Below, piece after piece: positions 46,931 to 56,917 of a stretch of DNA of 64,000 nucleotides; positions within the stretch are counted from its first letter, which is position 1, and every line of letters begins with the position of its first letter. The notes beneath the pieces are model-generated. The model did not search any database, was not told the DNA's origin, and worked only from the letters and a program-made list of their open reading frames with translations. This DNA comes from Synechococcus sp. CC9902. GTDB taxonomy: Bacteria > Cyanobacteriota > Cyanobacteriia > PCC-6307 > Cyanobiaceae. Position numbers and translations under genes: made by a program. Where the stretch lies: NCBI RefSeq assembly GCF_000012505.1, contig NC_007513.1, positions 1,240,001 to 1,304,000 on the forward strand, given 5' to 3'.

Positions 46931-48280
46931 CTAGAACGACGGCAACAGGGGAAGCAGCCGCTCAAGCGCCACACCGCGGCTGGCCTTCAGCAACACCACA
47001 TCCCCGGGCCTGAGCCATTCCTTTAAGGGTTTTGCAGCGTCCTCCGGAGAAGACACCACAGCAAGACGGGGCAAACCAGCGGCAGCGTTCGCCATCGCCC
47101 GCCCCTCAGCACCACCATCCACCACCACCAACCCATCCAGCTTCAGCGCTGCAGCCTGCGTTGCCACGTCAGCGTGAAGCTGCAGGCTTTGCGCTCCCAA
47201 CTCGAGCATCGTTCCGAGGACTGCAAACCGCCGACCAGGCTGGGACGACAACAGCGTGAGGGCGGCCATGACCGCTTCAGGGGAGGCGTTGTAGGTCTCG
47301 TCGAGAAGGGTGAGTCCCCCTTGAACCAAGCGGCGATTGCGCCCACCCGGCACCGACACCTCCATCGCGTTGAGGGAGGCGCTATCAACACCAAGCTGGT
47401 CTGCCACCGCCAGGGCCAGCAAAACATTACGGGCGTTGTGGCGCCCCTCCAAGGGCAATGGCAGGCGATGCGCACCAACCTCAAGCTGGCCAGCGTCGAT
47501 GGCACCGATGCAATCAGCCGCTACAGGGGTGTCGTCCGCCAACCGAACCCGCACAACACGGCCACTCCACACCTTCGAGAGGGCTGTCTCGAGCAAAGCA
47601 TCACCGGCTGGGATCACCACCACACCATCGGATTTCAGGGCGGCTGTGATTTCACATTTCGCGGCGGCGATCGCCTCCCGGCTGCCAAGACGGCCGATGT
47701 GGGCTGTGCCGATGTTGGTGATCACCGCCACATCCGGCTCGGTGCAGCGCGACAAGCGTTCAATTTCACCAGGACCACGCATGCCCATTTCAATCACCAA
47801 GGCGCAATGGTGGGAATCCGCGGACAGCACGGTGAGCGGAACGCCAATGTCGTTGTTGTTGTTTCCCTCGCTGCAGTGCACATCACCCAGGGGGGCCAGG
47901 GCGGCACGAATCAATTCACGGGTGGTGGTTTTTCCCGCTGAACCAGTCACCGCGACCAGGGGCTGATCCAGCGAACGGCGATGCAGCAAAGCCAACTGCT
48001 GGTAGGCCTTCAGGGTGTCGTCAACGCGCCAGTGCAACAGATCCGATGGCAAGGGATCCGACCAGGACTGCTCCACCACAGCGGCCTGGGCTCCGAGAGC
48101 TGACAACTGGCCTAGGAAGCTGTGGCCGTCAAAATTCTCGCCAACGAGGGGCACAAAAAAGTCACCGGTTTGGAGCGAGCGACTATCGGTGCAGATCCGA
48201 CCGAGGGCCATATCAGGGTCTGGAGTTGGCCCCAACGGAGCTCCCCAGCAGGCGATCAGCTGACGAACAGTGATGGTCAT
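46931..48280 (-). CDS. murF: UDP-N-acetylmuramoyl-tripeptide-D-alanyl-D-alanine ligase
   Basis: 449 residues. The Mur ligase ATP site is VAVTGSAGKTTTRELIRAAL, followed by EGNNNNDIGVPLTVL, the central motif ALVIEMGMRGPGEIERLSRCTEPDVAVITNIGTAHIGRLGS, and LLDETYNASPEAVMAAL. It adds D-Ala-D-Ala to the UDP-muramoyl tripeptide. The upstream gene (48277-49029) overlaps its start by 4 bases. Confidence 0.96.
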   Translation of the reverse strand: MTITVRQLIACWGAPLGPTPDPDMALGRICTDSRSLQTGDFFVPLVGENFDGHSFLGQLSALGAQAAVVEQSWSDPLPSDLLHWRVDDTLKAYQQLALLHRRSLDQPLVAVTGSAGKTTTRELIRAALAPLGDVHCSEGNNNNDIGVPLTVLSADSHHCALVIEMGMRGPGEIERLSRCTEPDVAVITNIGTAHIGRLGSREAIAAAKCEITAALKSDGVVVIPAGDALLETALSKVWSGRVVRVRLADDTPVAADCIGAIDAGQLEVGAHRLPLPLEGRHNARNVLLALAVADQLGVDSASLNAMEVSVPGGRNRRLVQGGLTLLDETYNASPEAVMAALTLLSSQPGRRFAVLGTMLELGAQSLQLHADVATQAAALKLDGLVVVDGGAEGRAMANAAAGLPRLAVVSSPEDAAKPLKEWLRPGDVVLLKASRGVALERLLPLLPSF

Positions 48281-49029
48281 CCCACTGATTTGGACTCGAA
48301 CAAAATCATGCCGCTCCCAACGCGAGCCGAGCGCCCCAAAAGCGTCTGCTGACCATCAACAAGCTGCAAGCTGCTGTAGCCCAAATCCCTAGACCGCTGC
48401 TGCCAGTCTTCGGCGATCGAGGTTCGCACCGATGGTCCAAGGCTGTTCCAGGCATCCGAAACCTGGAGCACCAATCGGTTTTGCGCCGGTTGTGGTGTAG
48501 CCGATGCCAACAACCCTTCAGGGGCCGATCCATCCAAGAACAGATCCAACAACGGGTTGAGATCGAGCTCGGGAAGGGGTGGATCCTCGAAGTCGAACAG
48601 CGTTGGTTCCGGCTCCAACGCTGGCTGCGGTTGCGGGGTGATCAGCGGCTCTGGGAGGAGTGGTGCCGGGAAAACGGTTTCCGGGAGGACGCCATCCGGC
48701 ACAAACCCATCTCCAGCCACAACACTCGACGCTGGTTCAGGAAGGGTTGGATGGGCGCTCTGCCACCAGCGCAGACCGGCCAGAGGCAAAGCCACCACCA
48801 ATACAAGAACGACAGGCCAAAAAGTCGAAGCGAGATTCCGCGGCCAAAAGCCTGGGATGGAGAGGTCCCCCTCACCGTTTCGCCGCCAAAGCTCCTGCGC
48901 CCGTAACTGCAAATCTGCGAACAATGCCTGCAGATTGCGGGAAAACTCCAACCAAGGGCTCACGTAGGGAGCCGGGAGGTTGCCCGGCTCCTGACGGGGA
49001 TCTGATTCGCTGCCGACCTGCACGCTCAA
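48277..49029 (-). CDS. Unknown single-helix membrane protein with Pro-rich linker
   Basis: 250 residues. A soluble N-terminal 65 residues (WLEFSRNLQALFADLQLRAQELWRR), a membrane helix STFWPVVLVLVVALPLAGLRWW, a Pro/Glu/Leu-rich linker (about residues 92-170), and a C-terminal domain LVLQVSDAWNSLGPSVRTSIAEDWQQRSRDLGYSSLQLVDGQQTLLGRSARVGSGMILF. The order suggests an anchored protein presenting a folded domain outside the cytoplasmic membrane. I do not recognise the family. It is placed between glgA (6 bases away) and murF (4-base overlap). Confidence 0.68.
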   Translation of the reverse strand: MSVQVGSESDPRQEPGNLPAPYVSPWLEFSRNLQALFADLQLRAQELWRRNGEGDLSIPGFWPRNLASTFWPVVLVLVVALPLAGLRWWQSAHPTLPEPASSVVAGDGFVPDGVLPETVFPAPLLPEPLITPQPQPALEPEPTLFDFEDPPLPELDLNPLLDLFLDGSAPEGLLASATPQPAQNRLVLQVSDAWNSLGPSVRTSIAEDWQQRSRDLGYSSLQLVDGQQTLLGRSARVGSGMILFESKSVG

Positions 49030-49035
49030 GGGGAA

Positions 49036-50577
49036 TTAACCAGACCGACGGCCAAACAGTCGGTTTAATGGATTTCGTCCGGGGGGCGTCATTGGCGCGG
49101 AGCTGCTGCTGGACGGTTCCACATCGATCTGATCAGCGCGGGATGGATCCGCGTCTTGGCCCCGGGAGAACTGCTCAAGCAACGCTGCGTCGGGAGTGGG
49201 TTCCTTAATGCCACAAACGTCTTTGTACATCAAGTCGTACTCCACGGCGGAACGATCCCAGCTGTAGTCCTCTGTCATGCCGCGTTTCTGGAGGTCTTGC
49301 CAGCTACTGCGATGGCGGTAGGCCTCCCAAGCACGCACCAGGGCTGTGTAGAAGTCGACTGGCTCGAACCGGTCGAAGCAAAATCCAGTGCCGCGATCCG
49401 CATTTGGGTCGTGGGGGGGAACGGTGTCGACCAAACCACCCACGTTCCGCACCACAGGCACTGAGCCATAACGCATCGCATACAGCTGACTAATGCCGCA
49501 GGGCTCGAAGCGACTCGGCATCAGGAACGCATCGCTGCCGGCGTAGATCAGACGAGAGAGATCATCGTCATAGGTCAGAAAAACAGCGCATTTACCCGGA
49601 TAGCGGGAGGCCAGCTGCCAAAGGCCGGATTCAAGGCCACGATCGCCCGTTCCCAACACCACGATCTGCGAGTCGGTGTAGGAGAGCAAACGGTCGGCGA
49701 CCTGCAGAAGGAGATCAACACCTTTCTGATCCACCAGACGGGTCACCATCCCGAGCAGGAACGCGTCATCGCGCACCTCCAGCCCCATTCGCTCTTGAAG
49801 GACCTGTTTGCAAACCGCCTTGCCGGTGAGGTCTGCGGCGCTGTAGTTCGCGGGGAGCGCCTTATCGGTGGCGGGATCCCACGCCTCGAGATCAATGCCG
49901 TTCAGGATGCCGCGCAATTTGCCCGACACAAAATTGAGCAGGCCATGGAGATTTTCACCGTATTCAGCGGTGCGGATCTCTTGGGCATAGGTGGGAGACA
50001 CCGCATTCACCCGATCCGCATTGATGAGGGCAGCGGCCATGGTGTGATCCCCCTGCATGTACCAAGGGCACCAGGTGATTCGATCCAGCTTCCAGCGCCA
50101 TGGACCTTGGTATTTGAGGTTATGGATCGTAAAAACGGTGCTGATCTCTGGGTCTTGATGCATCCAGACCGGAATCATGCCGGTGTGCCAGTCGTGGCAA
50201 TGCAGCACCTGGGGCTTCCACACGTTCCATGAAAATTCCGCCGCAGCGCTGGCAAAAAAGGTGAAGCGCCAATCTTCGTCTTCGCCGCCGTAAATGCGCT
50301 CTGGATCGAAAACGGGATGACCCACCAGATAAATGGTCATGCCATTGGTGGGGTGCTTTGCCTCATAAACGGCAAATTCCGTTCCCATGGTTTGAGCCCG
50401 CCAGATCGGCTCATCAGGGATTTGAAGCTTGCTCCAAAGCTGGCTGTAGCCCGGCATGATCAGGCGTACGTCGTGGCCCAGCTTGGCCAGGGCGGGGGGC
50501 AACGAGCCCACCACATCGCCCATTCCACCCACCTTGATCATCGGCGCGCATTCCGCGGCAGCGAACAGGATGCGCAT
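49036..50577 (-). CDS. glgA: Glycogen synthase (ADP-glucose type)
   Basis: 513 residues. The ADP-glucose-binding [26 protein letters not shown] sits near the N-terminus, and the second Rossmann domain has [24 protein letters not shown] and [33 protein letters not shown], matching GT5. It elongates glycogen chains, the main carbon store of cyanobacteria. The last 60 residues (Ser/Asp-rich, ending NRLFGRRSG) are an extension beyond the usual end and probably disordered. Confidence 0.95.
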   Translation of the reverse strand: MRILFAAAECAPMIKVGGMGDVVGSLPPALAKLGHDVRLIMPGYSQLWSKLQIPDEPIWRAQTMGTEFAVYEAKHPTNGMTIYLVGHPVFDPERIYGGEDEDWRFTFFASAAAEFSWNVWKPQVLHCHDWHTGMIPVWMHQDPEISTVFTIHNLKYQGPWRWKLDRITWCPWYMQGDHTMAAALINADRVNAVSPTYAQEIRTAEYGENLHGLLNFVSGKLRGILNGIDLEAWDPATDKALPANYSAADLTGKAVCKQVLQERMGLEVRDDAFLLGMVTRLVDQKGVDLLLQVADRLLSYTDSQIVVLGTGDRGLESGLWQLASRYPGKCAVFLTYDDDLSRLIYAGSDAFLMPSRFEPCGISQLYAMRYGSVPVVRNVGGLVDTVPPHDPNADRGTGFCFDRFEPVDFYTALVRAWEAYRHRSSWQDLQKRGMTEDYSWDRSAVEYDLMYKDVCGIKEPTPDAALLEQFSRGQDADPSRADQIDVEPSSSSSAPMTPPGRNPLNRLFGRRSG

Positions 50578-50636
50578 GGATGAGATACAGCGTTAGCGCG
50601 GCGACTTTAAGGGGAATTTGCCGATCTACTCCCGTC

Positions 50637-51182
50637 TCAAGGCAGCACCGTGACTGGCGTTCCCAGCTTCACTTGGCCGTAAAGGGTGCGCACATTTTCA
50701 TTCCAGAGCCGAACACAACCGTGTGACACCGCCCGACCCACCGTCCAGCGGTGGGGTGTGCCGTGAAAGCCCGTGCTGGTACAGCCCTTGATCGTGATCC
50801 ATTGATCACCGTCATGGGCATCACGGCCACGGCAATCACGGTGAAAGCCAATCCAGTGGCTACCGAGGGGATTCGCACTGCTCTGGTCGGCAACGCGATC
50901 ACCGGACACCGGATGCACCCACACCGGGTTGTCGATTTTTTCCAACACCTTGTAGCGACCGGTGGGGGTTTCCCAGCCGGGCATGCCAATGGCCACAGGG
51001 AATGCTTGACGCAATTCGCCGCTTTCAAGGAGCAACAAGCGACGGCGGTCGCGCAACATCACCACATGGAGGCCTGGCTTTTGACGCAGCTCCTGGGGCA
51101 CAGCCACCAACGCGGCCATCACGGTGTCCATCGACGCTGCCTGAAACAACGGTATGGGCTCAGGCAATGGCGACGGAATCAT
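50637..51182 (-). CDS. L,D-transpeptidase (YkuD domain)
   Basis: 181 residues from ATG 51182 (MIPSPLPEPIPLFQAASMD), 4 bases after the menB stop. The YkuD catalytic motif is GFHGTPHRWTVGRAVSHGCVRLWNENVRTLYGQV, with the His before and the Cys in SHGCVRLWN. YkuD enzymes form 3-3 crosslinks or attach lipoproteins to peptidoglycan. No clear signal peptide is seen in this version; the longer frame to 51290 inside menB does not supply one. Export mode is therefore open. Confidence 0.85.
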   Translation of the reverse strand: MIPSPLPEPIPLFQAASMDTVMAALVAVPQELRQKPGLHVVMLRDRRRLLLLESGELRQAFPVAIGMPGWETPTGRYKVLEKIDNPVWVHPVSGDRVADQSSANPLGSHWIGFHRDCRGRDAHDGDQWITIKGCTSTGFHGTPHRWTVGRAVSHGCVRLWNENVRTLYGQVKLGTPVTVLP

Positions 51183-51186
51183 TGAA

Positions 51187-52056
51187 TCAAGGTAACCAGC
51201 CCGTCTGGCCGAAGTCGGGAGGACGTTTTTCAAGAAAGGCATCGCGCCCTTCCATCGCCTCATCCGTTCGATAAAAGAGGTGTGTGGCATTGCCGGCCAA
51301 TTCCTGAAGACCAGCCAAGCCGTCGGTTTCGGCGTTGAAGGCGGCCTTCAAACACCGAATCGCCGTCGGGCTGTGTTGCATCACCTCCCGAGCCCAGCGC
51401 ACCCCCTCCGCTTCGAGCTCTTCGAGGGGCACCACGGCATTCACCAATCCCATCTCCAAGGCGTCCTTGGCGCCATAGCGCCGACACAGAAACCAAATTT
51501 CCCGGGCTTTGCGCTGACCGACCACGCGGGCCAAATAACCAGCACCAAACCCCCCATCAAAACTGCCAACCTTTGGGCCGGTTTGGCCAAACATGGCGTT
51601 GTCGGCCGCCAGGCTGAGATCGCACAGCAGATGAAGCACCTGTCCACCACCCATGGCATACCCCGCCACCAGGGCGATCACCACCTTGGGCAGGCTGCGA
51701 ATGATCCGCTGCAAATCCAAGACGTTCAGCCTTGGAAGGCCATCGTCACCGACATAACCACCATCGCCACGCACGCTCTGGTCACCGCCAGCGCAAAAGG
51801 CGTAGGCACCGTCCTCCGCCGGGCCAACCCCTGTGAACAGCACCACACCGATGGCCCGGTCATCGCGGATGCGAGTGAACGCATCACAGAGCTCATTCAC
51901 CGTTTGAGGGCGAAAGGCATTTCGCTTGGCGGGGCGATTGATCGCGACCCGGGCAATCCCTTCCGCGGAGCGGTCCACCAGGATGTCTTGGTAGGTGCCC
52001 CACGGCTGCCATTCGGTCAACGACGATCCGGGTAGAACCTGTTGCGATTCGGCCAT
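51187..52056 (-). CDS. menB: 1,4-dihydroxy-2-naphthoyl-CoA synthase
   Basis: 289 residues, crotonase family. [118 protein letters not shown] match MenB with its oxyanion-hole glycines and the active-site Asp/Tyr segment. It closes the second ring of the naphthoquinone; in cyanobacteria the product is phylloquinone of photosystem I. menD precedes it by 5 bases on the same strand. Confidence 0.96.
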   Translation of the reverse strand: MAESQQVLPGSSLTEWQPWGTYQDILVDRSAEGIARVAINRPAKRNAFRPQTVNELCDAFTRIRDDRAIGVVLFTGVGPAEDGAYAFCAGGDQSVRGDGGYVGDDGLPRLNVLDLQRIIRSLPKVVIALVAGYAMGGGQVLHLLCDLSLAADNAMFGQTGPKVGSFDGGFGAGYLARVVGQRKAREIWFLCRRYGAKDALEMGLVNAVVPLEELEAEGVRWAREVMQHSPTAIRCLKAAFNAETDGLAGLQELAGNATHLFYRTDEAMEGRDAFLEKRPPDFGQTGWLP

Positions 52057-52061
52057 AGCTC

Positions 52062-53768
52062 CTAAACCCCAGGCTCAACATTCTGGGCAGCCGAACGAAG
52101 CTTGCGGCGAAATGCAGCATCAGCATGGCGATCCGTGCACACCCGCAGCAACACCGGACCTTGCTGAGCCAAGGCCCAGGAGAGCGCTTCAGGCAGATCG
52201 TCGATCACCGCGATGGAGCGACCTGGTACACCATGGGCCGCCGCCAGGGCGATCGGATTCACCCGCTGGGGCATGGCAAACAACGCATCAAACCGCTTCG
52301 GTGAAGCTTGTTCAATCGGGAGTTGCTGGAAGATGCCACCGCCACCGTTATCGATTAGCAGCACCACCAGTGGCGGGCCATCCGATTGGCCGTGTAGCCA
52401 ACCATTGCTGTCGTGAAGCAGGGCTAAATCGCCCGTCACTAGCAGCATCGGACCCGTTTCGAGGGCGAGTCCCATGGCCAACGACAAGGTGCCATCGATG
52501 CCGGAGGCCCCGCGAAAGCTGAAACAACGGCGGTCGCTGCCGGATCGGCCGCTCCAGGTGAGCCAATCGCGCACGGGAGAACTGGCGGAAAGCATCACCG
52601 GAAGGCCAGGCGGCAACAGGTCTGCCAGTTGAAACGCCAAGGCGGGTTCAGAAACCGGACCCTCGGACACCAACTGTTCTTCCAGCCAAAGTCCCAACGC
52701 CTGGTCGCGCCGCAACCAAGCCGAATGGTCTGCCGATAGTGGCCGCGAAGCTTGATCCAACGGCTGCGCACAACACCACGCCGCGAGTCCACCGCTCCAC
52801 TGCGTAGCCAACCCCAAGGGATCCATGTAGCGCGGCTCACCCTCTGTGATCAGCACTTGATCGCCTGCGTTGCGCTTGAGCCAGACCTCTAAACGTCGGC
52901 TCGCGGGCAACGGTCCCAGCCGCAACACCTGCAAGGGCTCAGGGCTGATGAGCTGCTCGAGTTGTAGGTCCCAATGGTGCAATCGTCCTGGCAGCTCGAC
53001 GGGCAGAGCAGACAAGGGATCGGCCAAAAGAGGCCATCCACTGCACACCAACCAAGAGCGAACGGCCTGCTGATGGGCGGACAGATCCTGGGCCAGACCA
53101 CGCCATGGGCCAGCAATGACGACACCCGGCCGCGATGGATCCAATCGGGGGACATCGCGATTGGATTGGATCGTCGACGGCTGGAGGGGAAAAAGCGATG
53201 CTTCGTCGCTGGCTAAGACGGCATCCAGCAGGGGCTGGTGCTCCTGAAGCGGAGCATGGATCGGTTCCTCCACGGGAAGATTGAGATGCACGGGGCCCGC
53301 TGCCGCTTGATCAGCCCCGTGGGCCTGGCTCCAGGCCAGAGCCGCGAGCTCAAGCACGGCATGGGAGGCCATGGCATGCAACCCCTCAGGGGCACCATTG
53401 CCACACCAGCGACAGGCGGGACGCAAAAAATCCTCCTGATTCACCGTTTGATTGGCGCCACACGCCTTGAGTCGGATCGGACGATCGGCGGTGATGACGA
53501 GCAACGGCTGACAAGACCGATCGGCTTCAATCACAGCGGGAAGCAGATTGGCGACCGCCGTTCCCGAGGTGGTCACCACTGCCACGGCAGAGCCACCAGC
53601 GGTGGCCAAACCCAATGCCAGAAACGCCGCCGACCGTTCATCAATGGCAGTGTTGAGCTGGAGCTGCCCGGACGACGCCAGCAAACCTGCTGCTGTCGCT
53701 AACGATCCAGAACGACTCCCAGGACAGAGCACCAAACGGCGCAAACCAAGCTCGATCAATCCCTGCAA
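52062..53768 (-). CDS. menD: SEPHCHC synthase MenD, start uncertain
   Basis: 568 residues counted from TTG 53768. Thiamine-diphosphate enzyme that joins isochorismate and 2-oxoglutarate. Visible are [39 protein letters not shown], the ThDP region [17 protein letters not shown] and the [13 protein letters not shown] part. The frame stays open upstream to 53840 and reads [21 protein letters not shown] there, which looks like the normal MenD N-terminal helix, yet holds no ATG, GTG or TTG before 53768. The real start is therefore probably ATT 53804, ATC 53834 or CTG 53810. Confidence 0.92.
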   Translation of the reverse strand: MQGLIELGLRRLVLCPGSRSGSLATAAGLLASSGQLQLNTAIDERSAAFLALGLATAGGSAVAVVTTSGTAVANLLPAVIEADRSCQPLLVITADRPIRLKACGANQTVNQEDFLRPACRWCGNGAPEGLHAMASHAVLELAALAWSQAHGADQAAAGPVHLNLPVEEPIHAPLQEHQPLLDAVLASDEASLFPLQPSTIQSNRDVPRLDPSRPGVVIAGPWRGLAQDLSAHQQAVRSWLVCSGWPLLADPLSALPVELPGRLHHWDLQLEQLISPEPLQVLRLGPLPASRRLEVWLKRNAGDQVLITEGEPRYMDPLGLATQWSGGLAAWCCAQPLDQASRPLSADHSAWLRRDQALGLWLEEQLVSEGPVSEPALAFQLADLLPPGLPVMLSASSPVRDWLTWSGRSGSDRRCFSFRGASGIDGTLSLAMGLALETGPMLLVTGDLALLHDSNGWLHGQSDGPPLVVLLIDNGGGGIFQQLPIEQASPKRFDALFAMPQRVNPIALAAAHGVPGRSIAVIDDLPEALSWALAQQGPVLLRVCTDRHADAAFRRKLRSAAQNVEPGV

Positions 53769-53846
53769 CAGGGTTAGAGAGGCATGGAGGTTGTCGCGGG
53801 CAATCGACAGGGGAACAGGCCAAGCTTGTGTGATCTTCGGTCAACG

Positions 53847-54437
53847 ATGACCAATCCCACGCCTCCTTCCAACACTGATCAGAACAAAGGCTTCTGGCGC
53901 AGCTTGATTCTCTGGGCCGTGCTTGCCCTGTTGTTGCGGTGGTATGTGCTCGAACCGCGCTGGATTCCATCCGGATCGATGTTGCCCACGCTGCAGTTGC
54001 AAGATCGAATCCTGGTGGAGAAAGTGCGTCCACGCGTTCAGCGGATTCAACACAGACACCTGCATCGCAATGATGTGGTGGTGTTCGAACCGCCCGAGGC
54101 CTTGATTGCTTCGGGCTACGACGCCAATGCGGCTTTGATCAAGCGCTTGGTAGGCCTCCCCGGAGATGTCGTGGCCGTTGAGGGGGGCGTGCTGATCCGC
54201 AATGGAGAGCCCGTCAATGAACCCTGGCTGTCGGAAAACATGGATTACGCCATGGCAGCCATCACCGTCCCTGAAGATCAGCTCTGGGTCATGGGCGACA
54301 ACCGAAATGCCAGCCTTGATTCCCATCTGTGGGGAACGCTGCCGGAACAGAACGTGATCGGCACCGCGATTTGGCGGTACTGGCCACTTAGACGGTTCGG
54401 TCCGATACGGTTCTCCGCCACCTCAGATCGCGGTTGA
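53847..54437 (+). CDS. lepB: Signal peptidase I
   Basis: 196 residues from ATG 53847 (MTNPTPPSNTDQNKGFW). One membrane helix (SLILWAVLALLLRWYVL) is followed by catalytic Ser in PSGSMLPTLQLQDRILVEKV and catalytic Lys in ALIKRLVGLPGDVVAVEGG, then VMGDNRNASLDSHLWGTLP. It removes signal peptides outside the cytoplasmic or thylakoid membrane. It is divergent from menD. Confidence 0.95.
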   Translation: MTNPTPPSNTDQNKGFWRSLILWAVLALLLRWYVLEPRWIPSGSMLPTLQLQDRILVEKVRPRVQRIQHRHLHRNDVVVFEPPEALIASGYDANAALIKRLVGLPGDVVAVEGGVLIRNGEPVNEPWLSENMDYAMAAITVPEDQLWVMGDNRNASLDSHLWGTLPEQNVIGTAIWRYWPLRRFGPIRFSATSDRG

Positions 54438-54485
54438 AACCAAGGGCTTGGGTTAGTGTCTGGGCACGGATGCAGAGCACACGGG

Positions 54486-54836
54486 ATGTTTAACCCCGAG
54501 TTCCTGGCCACAGACAACAGTGACGGACAAGCGGGAAACAGCCTGATTCAGTACCTGCAGGATCAGTCCCCCGACACACTTCAACGTGTCGCCAAATCAG
54601 CCAGCAACGATATTCAAGACATCATTCGGCACAACGTTCAAGGATTGCTGGGTGTGTTGCCTGGAGAGCACTTTGAAGTGAAGGTGACGGCCAATCGCGA
54701 CAACCTCGCGAACATGCTGGCCTCCGCAATGATGACAGGGTATTTCTTGCGTCAAATGGAGCAGCGCAAGGAGTTGGAAGAAACCCTGTTTGCTGATGAG
54801 CAAATGGCAGTCGACGACGACGAACTCAATCTTTGA
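54486..54836 (+). CDS. DUF760 family protein
   Basis: 116 residues from ATG 54486 (MFNPEFLATDNSDGQAG). The core NSLIQYLQDQSPDTLQRVAKSASNDIQDIIRHNVQGLLGVLPGEHFEVKVTANRDNLANMLASAMMTGYFLRQMEQRKELE is a good match to the DUF760 pattern found in cyanobacteria and plastids. No membrane helix, acidic C-terminus (DDDELNL). Function is not known to me. Confidence 0.88.
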   Translation: MFNPEFLATDNSDGQAGNSLIQYLQDQSPDTLQRVAKSASNDIQDIIRHNVQGLLGVLPGEHFEVKVTANRDNLANMLASAMMTGYFLRQMEQRKELEETLFADEQMAVDDDELNL

Positions 54837-54865
54837 TGGTTTGCCTTCTTTAAGGGCAACCACTT

Positions 54866-55594
54866 TCAGATCTCGTTTGAACCTGGGAGCGCTTGGGCAA
54901 GAACGGTTGTAAGGGCAGTATCAACGCTCAAAACTCGAGTGCCGAGATTGACGCGTTGGGCGACTGTTTTTTCCGCCAATTGGATTTCAAACGGAACAAA
55001 ACCACCCTCGGGCCCGATCATCACCACAGCAGGGGTTGATGAGCAATCCGATAAGGCGACTGGGGCTTCCATATCGGCAATCCAACAGGGGCGTCCAGCG
55101 CAAATCTGCGTTAGCCGATCTTCCATAAACGGTCGAAATCGGGGGCACAAATGAACACGCGGAGCGATGGTATCCCGCGACCGTTCCATACCAGCGACCA
55201 AGGCTTGATCAATTGCATCGGCTTTCAATAATGGACTCTGCCAATAACTTTTTTCTACCCTGGCGCTGTTGATTAAGTAGAGATTCTGAACACCAAATTC
55301 CGCAATAGAACGAAAAATTCGACGCAGCATTTTGGGCCGAGGCAGGGCTAAAACAAGATCAAAACGATGGCGCGGCGGAGAAGGATCGTGAAGGTCAACG
55401 GTTAAGTGCACCACACCATTCTGGATCGACGTCACCTCGCCTTGGCCTTGCAGGCCATCTCTCAAACCAACCCGCAGTTGGTCACCAACAGTTGATTTCA
55501 AAACATCGCAAATATGGATGGCACGTTCATCACAAAGCAACACTGAATGATCATCCAGCCAGTGATCCTTTGGTGAGAGCAGGATGATATTCAT
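54866..55594 (-). CDS. rsmE: 16S rRNA (uracil1498-N3)-methyltransferase
   Basis: 242 residues of the SPOUT superfamily. The N-terminal PUA-like domain (HICDVLKSTVGDQLRVGL) is followed by LVLALPRPKMLRRIFRSIAEFGVQNLYL and the SAM knot VVMIGPEGGFVPFEIQLAE...VNLGTRVLSVDTALTTVLAQ, which is diagnostic for RsmE. It is downstream of the DUF4336 gene by 27 bases on the same strand. Confidence 0.93.
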   Translation of the reverse strand: MNIILLSPKDHWLDDHSVLLCDERAIHICDVLKSTVGDQLRVGLRDGLQGQGEVTSIQNGVVHLTVDLHDPSPPRHRFDLVLALPRPKMLRRIFRSIAEFGVQNLYLINSARVEKSYWQSPLLKADAIDQALVAGMERSRDTIAPRVHLCPRFRPFMEDRLTQICAGRPCWIADMEAPVALSDCSSTPAVVMIGPEGGFVPFEIQLAEKTVAQRVNLGTRVLSVDTALTTVLAQALPGSNEI

Positions 55595-55621
55595 CAGATC
55601 ATGGAACCACGCAAGCGAGCT

Positions 55622-56896
55622 CTAGATCTGCTTTGGAACAACCCCTAAATCAAGGAGTTGTTGATCGATCGAACCCAGAAATTCCCAACTACCGGTGCTG
55701 GGAGCCCAATCGCGTTGGGTTAATTGGCCGCGTAGTTCTTGGATGCGCTCAGGGGTGAAACTGAGCGGAGCGCTGTAGTGGGCGGGTACCAGCCAACGCA
55801 GTTCAGAACGTTGCGACAGTTGATCCAACCAAGCCAAAAGCGTGGCCCGAGCCCGCGGCAACACCAATCGCTCGAGCACCGGCGCCACCTGAAGGTGGGG
55901 TTCCTGCTCCCCCATCAACGCGTTGGCAGCCGAACGCCAATCGGGCTCCCATTGGAACGGATACAGGCCGAAATGGGTGCGGGCGGAACGCAAGCCAGGC
56001 TTCATCGCATGGCGTAAAACATTCGCAATCGAGGGAACCACCAAGGGTTCGGGCCTCAAATAGGAGGCAAACAACACCAATCGAGCCCAGCCCCGGCGAC
56101 GGGCCTCCGGGCTGTCGGCCAAGGGTTCATCGCCCCGCTCGCGGGAATGAAACAACAAGGGGGTTGGATCTCGATCGAAAATGGCGGGTGGGTTGGCCGC
56201 GATGCCAACCAATGCATCCGTCACCACCAGGGCAGCGGACGGGCGGTGCAAACAACTGATCTCCTGAAAGCGACCCACGCCGAGGTCCAGTGGTCCCAGC
56301 GAAATCCAATCGCAAACGTCGGGGTGGGGAACACCATCATCGAGAAGCACTCGAGTTCGTCCCGCAGGAATGCCAAGCCAACTCAGCGGAAGTTGCACCG
56401 GAAAACTCCACTGCCCGGGGCACACCCAAAGCTCGGCCTTTGGGAACGCACGCGCCAGCGCCGGCAACGGCAATTTGTGCTCCAAACCAGAAGCGGTGGG
56501 CAGCACAATCGTGCAGACGAGACCATGCTCGACTTCGAGCTCTCTGATGGCGGCGCATAACTCCGCCGTGGGGGGCAAAGGGTTGATCAACATCAATCCG
56601 CCTGGCACCTTCACCACGGTGAGTCGGATCGGCACAGCCACGTAATAAACGCCCTGGAGCTGCTCAAAGCTCCACACCTGGCCTGGGATCAGCTCTTCAA
56701 CATGGGTGGCTCGCTTGCCGTAGGGATACAGCGGCAGCAGCGGCCACCAAGGCCAGCGCTGATCTGCCCTTGTCAATGAACCGGGTTGAGGCACAGACAC
56801 CCTCGGATCTCTCCAATTCTCCCGCAGGCTCCAAACCATCCGACTGGGCCATGCCCCTGACCATGGAGACAGGCTTGGTTCACCAGCGACACCCAT
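55622..56896 (-). CDS. DUF4336-domain protein (metallo-beta-lactamase-like fold)
   Basis: 424 residues from ATG 56896; ATG 56839 (MVWSLRENWRDPR) is an alternative. The segment YPYGKRATHVEELIPGQVWSFEQLQGVYYVAVPIRLTVVKVPGGLMLINPLPPTAELCAAIRELE resembles the N-terminal strands of DUF4336, a family related to metallo-beta-lactamases, though HxHxDH is not visible and the metal site seems absent. Middle: LVVTDALVGIAANPPAIF. It follows the PKS gene by 21 bases, so it could be the last member of that cluster. Confidence 0.7.
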   Translation of the reverse strand: MGVAGEPSLSPWSGAWPSRMVWSLRENWRDPRVSVPQPGSLTRADQRWPWWPLLPLYPYGKRATHVEELIPGQVWSFEQLQGVYYVAVPIRLTVVKVPGGLMLINPLPPTAELCAAIRELEVEHGLVCTIVLPTASGLEHKLPLPALARAFPKAELWVCPGQWSFPVQLPLSWLGIPAGRTRVLLDDGVPHPDVCDWISLGPLDLGVGRFQEISCLHRPSAALVVTDALVGIAANPPAIFDRDPTPLLFHSRERGDEPLADSPEARRRGWARLVLFASYLRPEPLVVPSIANVLRHAMKPGLRSARTHFGLYPFQWEPDWRSAANALMGEQEPHLQVAPVLERLVLPRARATLLAWLDQLSQRSELRWLVPAHYSAPLSFTPERIQELRGQLTQRDWAPSTGSWEFLGSIDQQLLDLGVVPKQI

Positions 56897-56917
56897 ATCA
56901 ACGTCATCAGATGAAAA

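Noticed and set aside
47174-47966. Two overlapping rightward frames opposite murF
   Set aside because: Both lie within murF and have low-quality, His/Gln-rich sequence with no domain.
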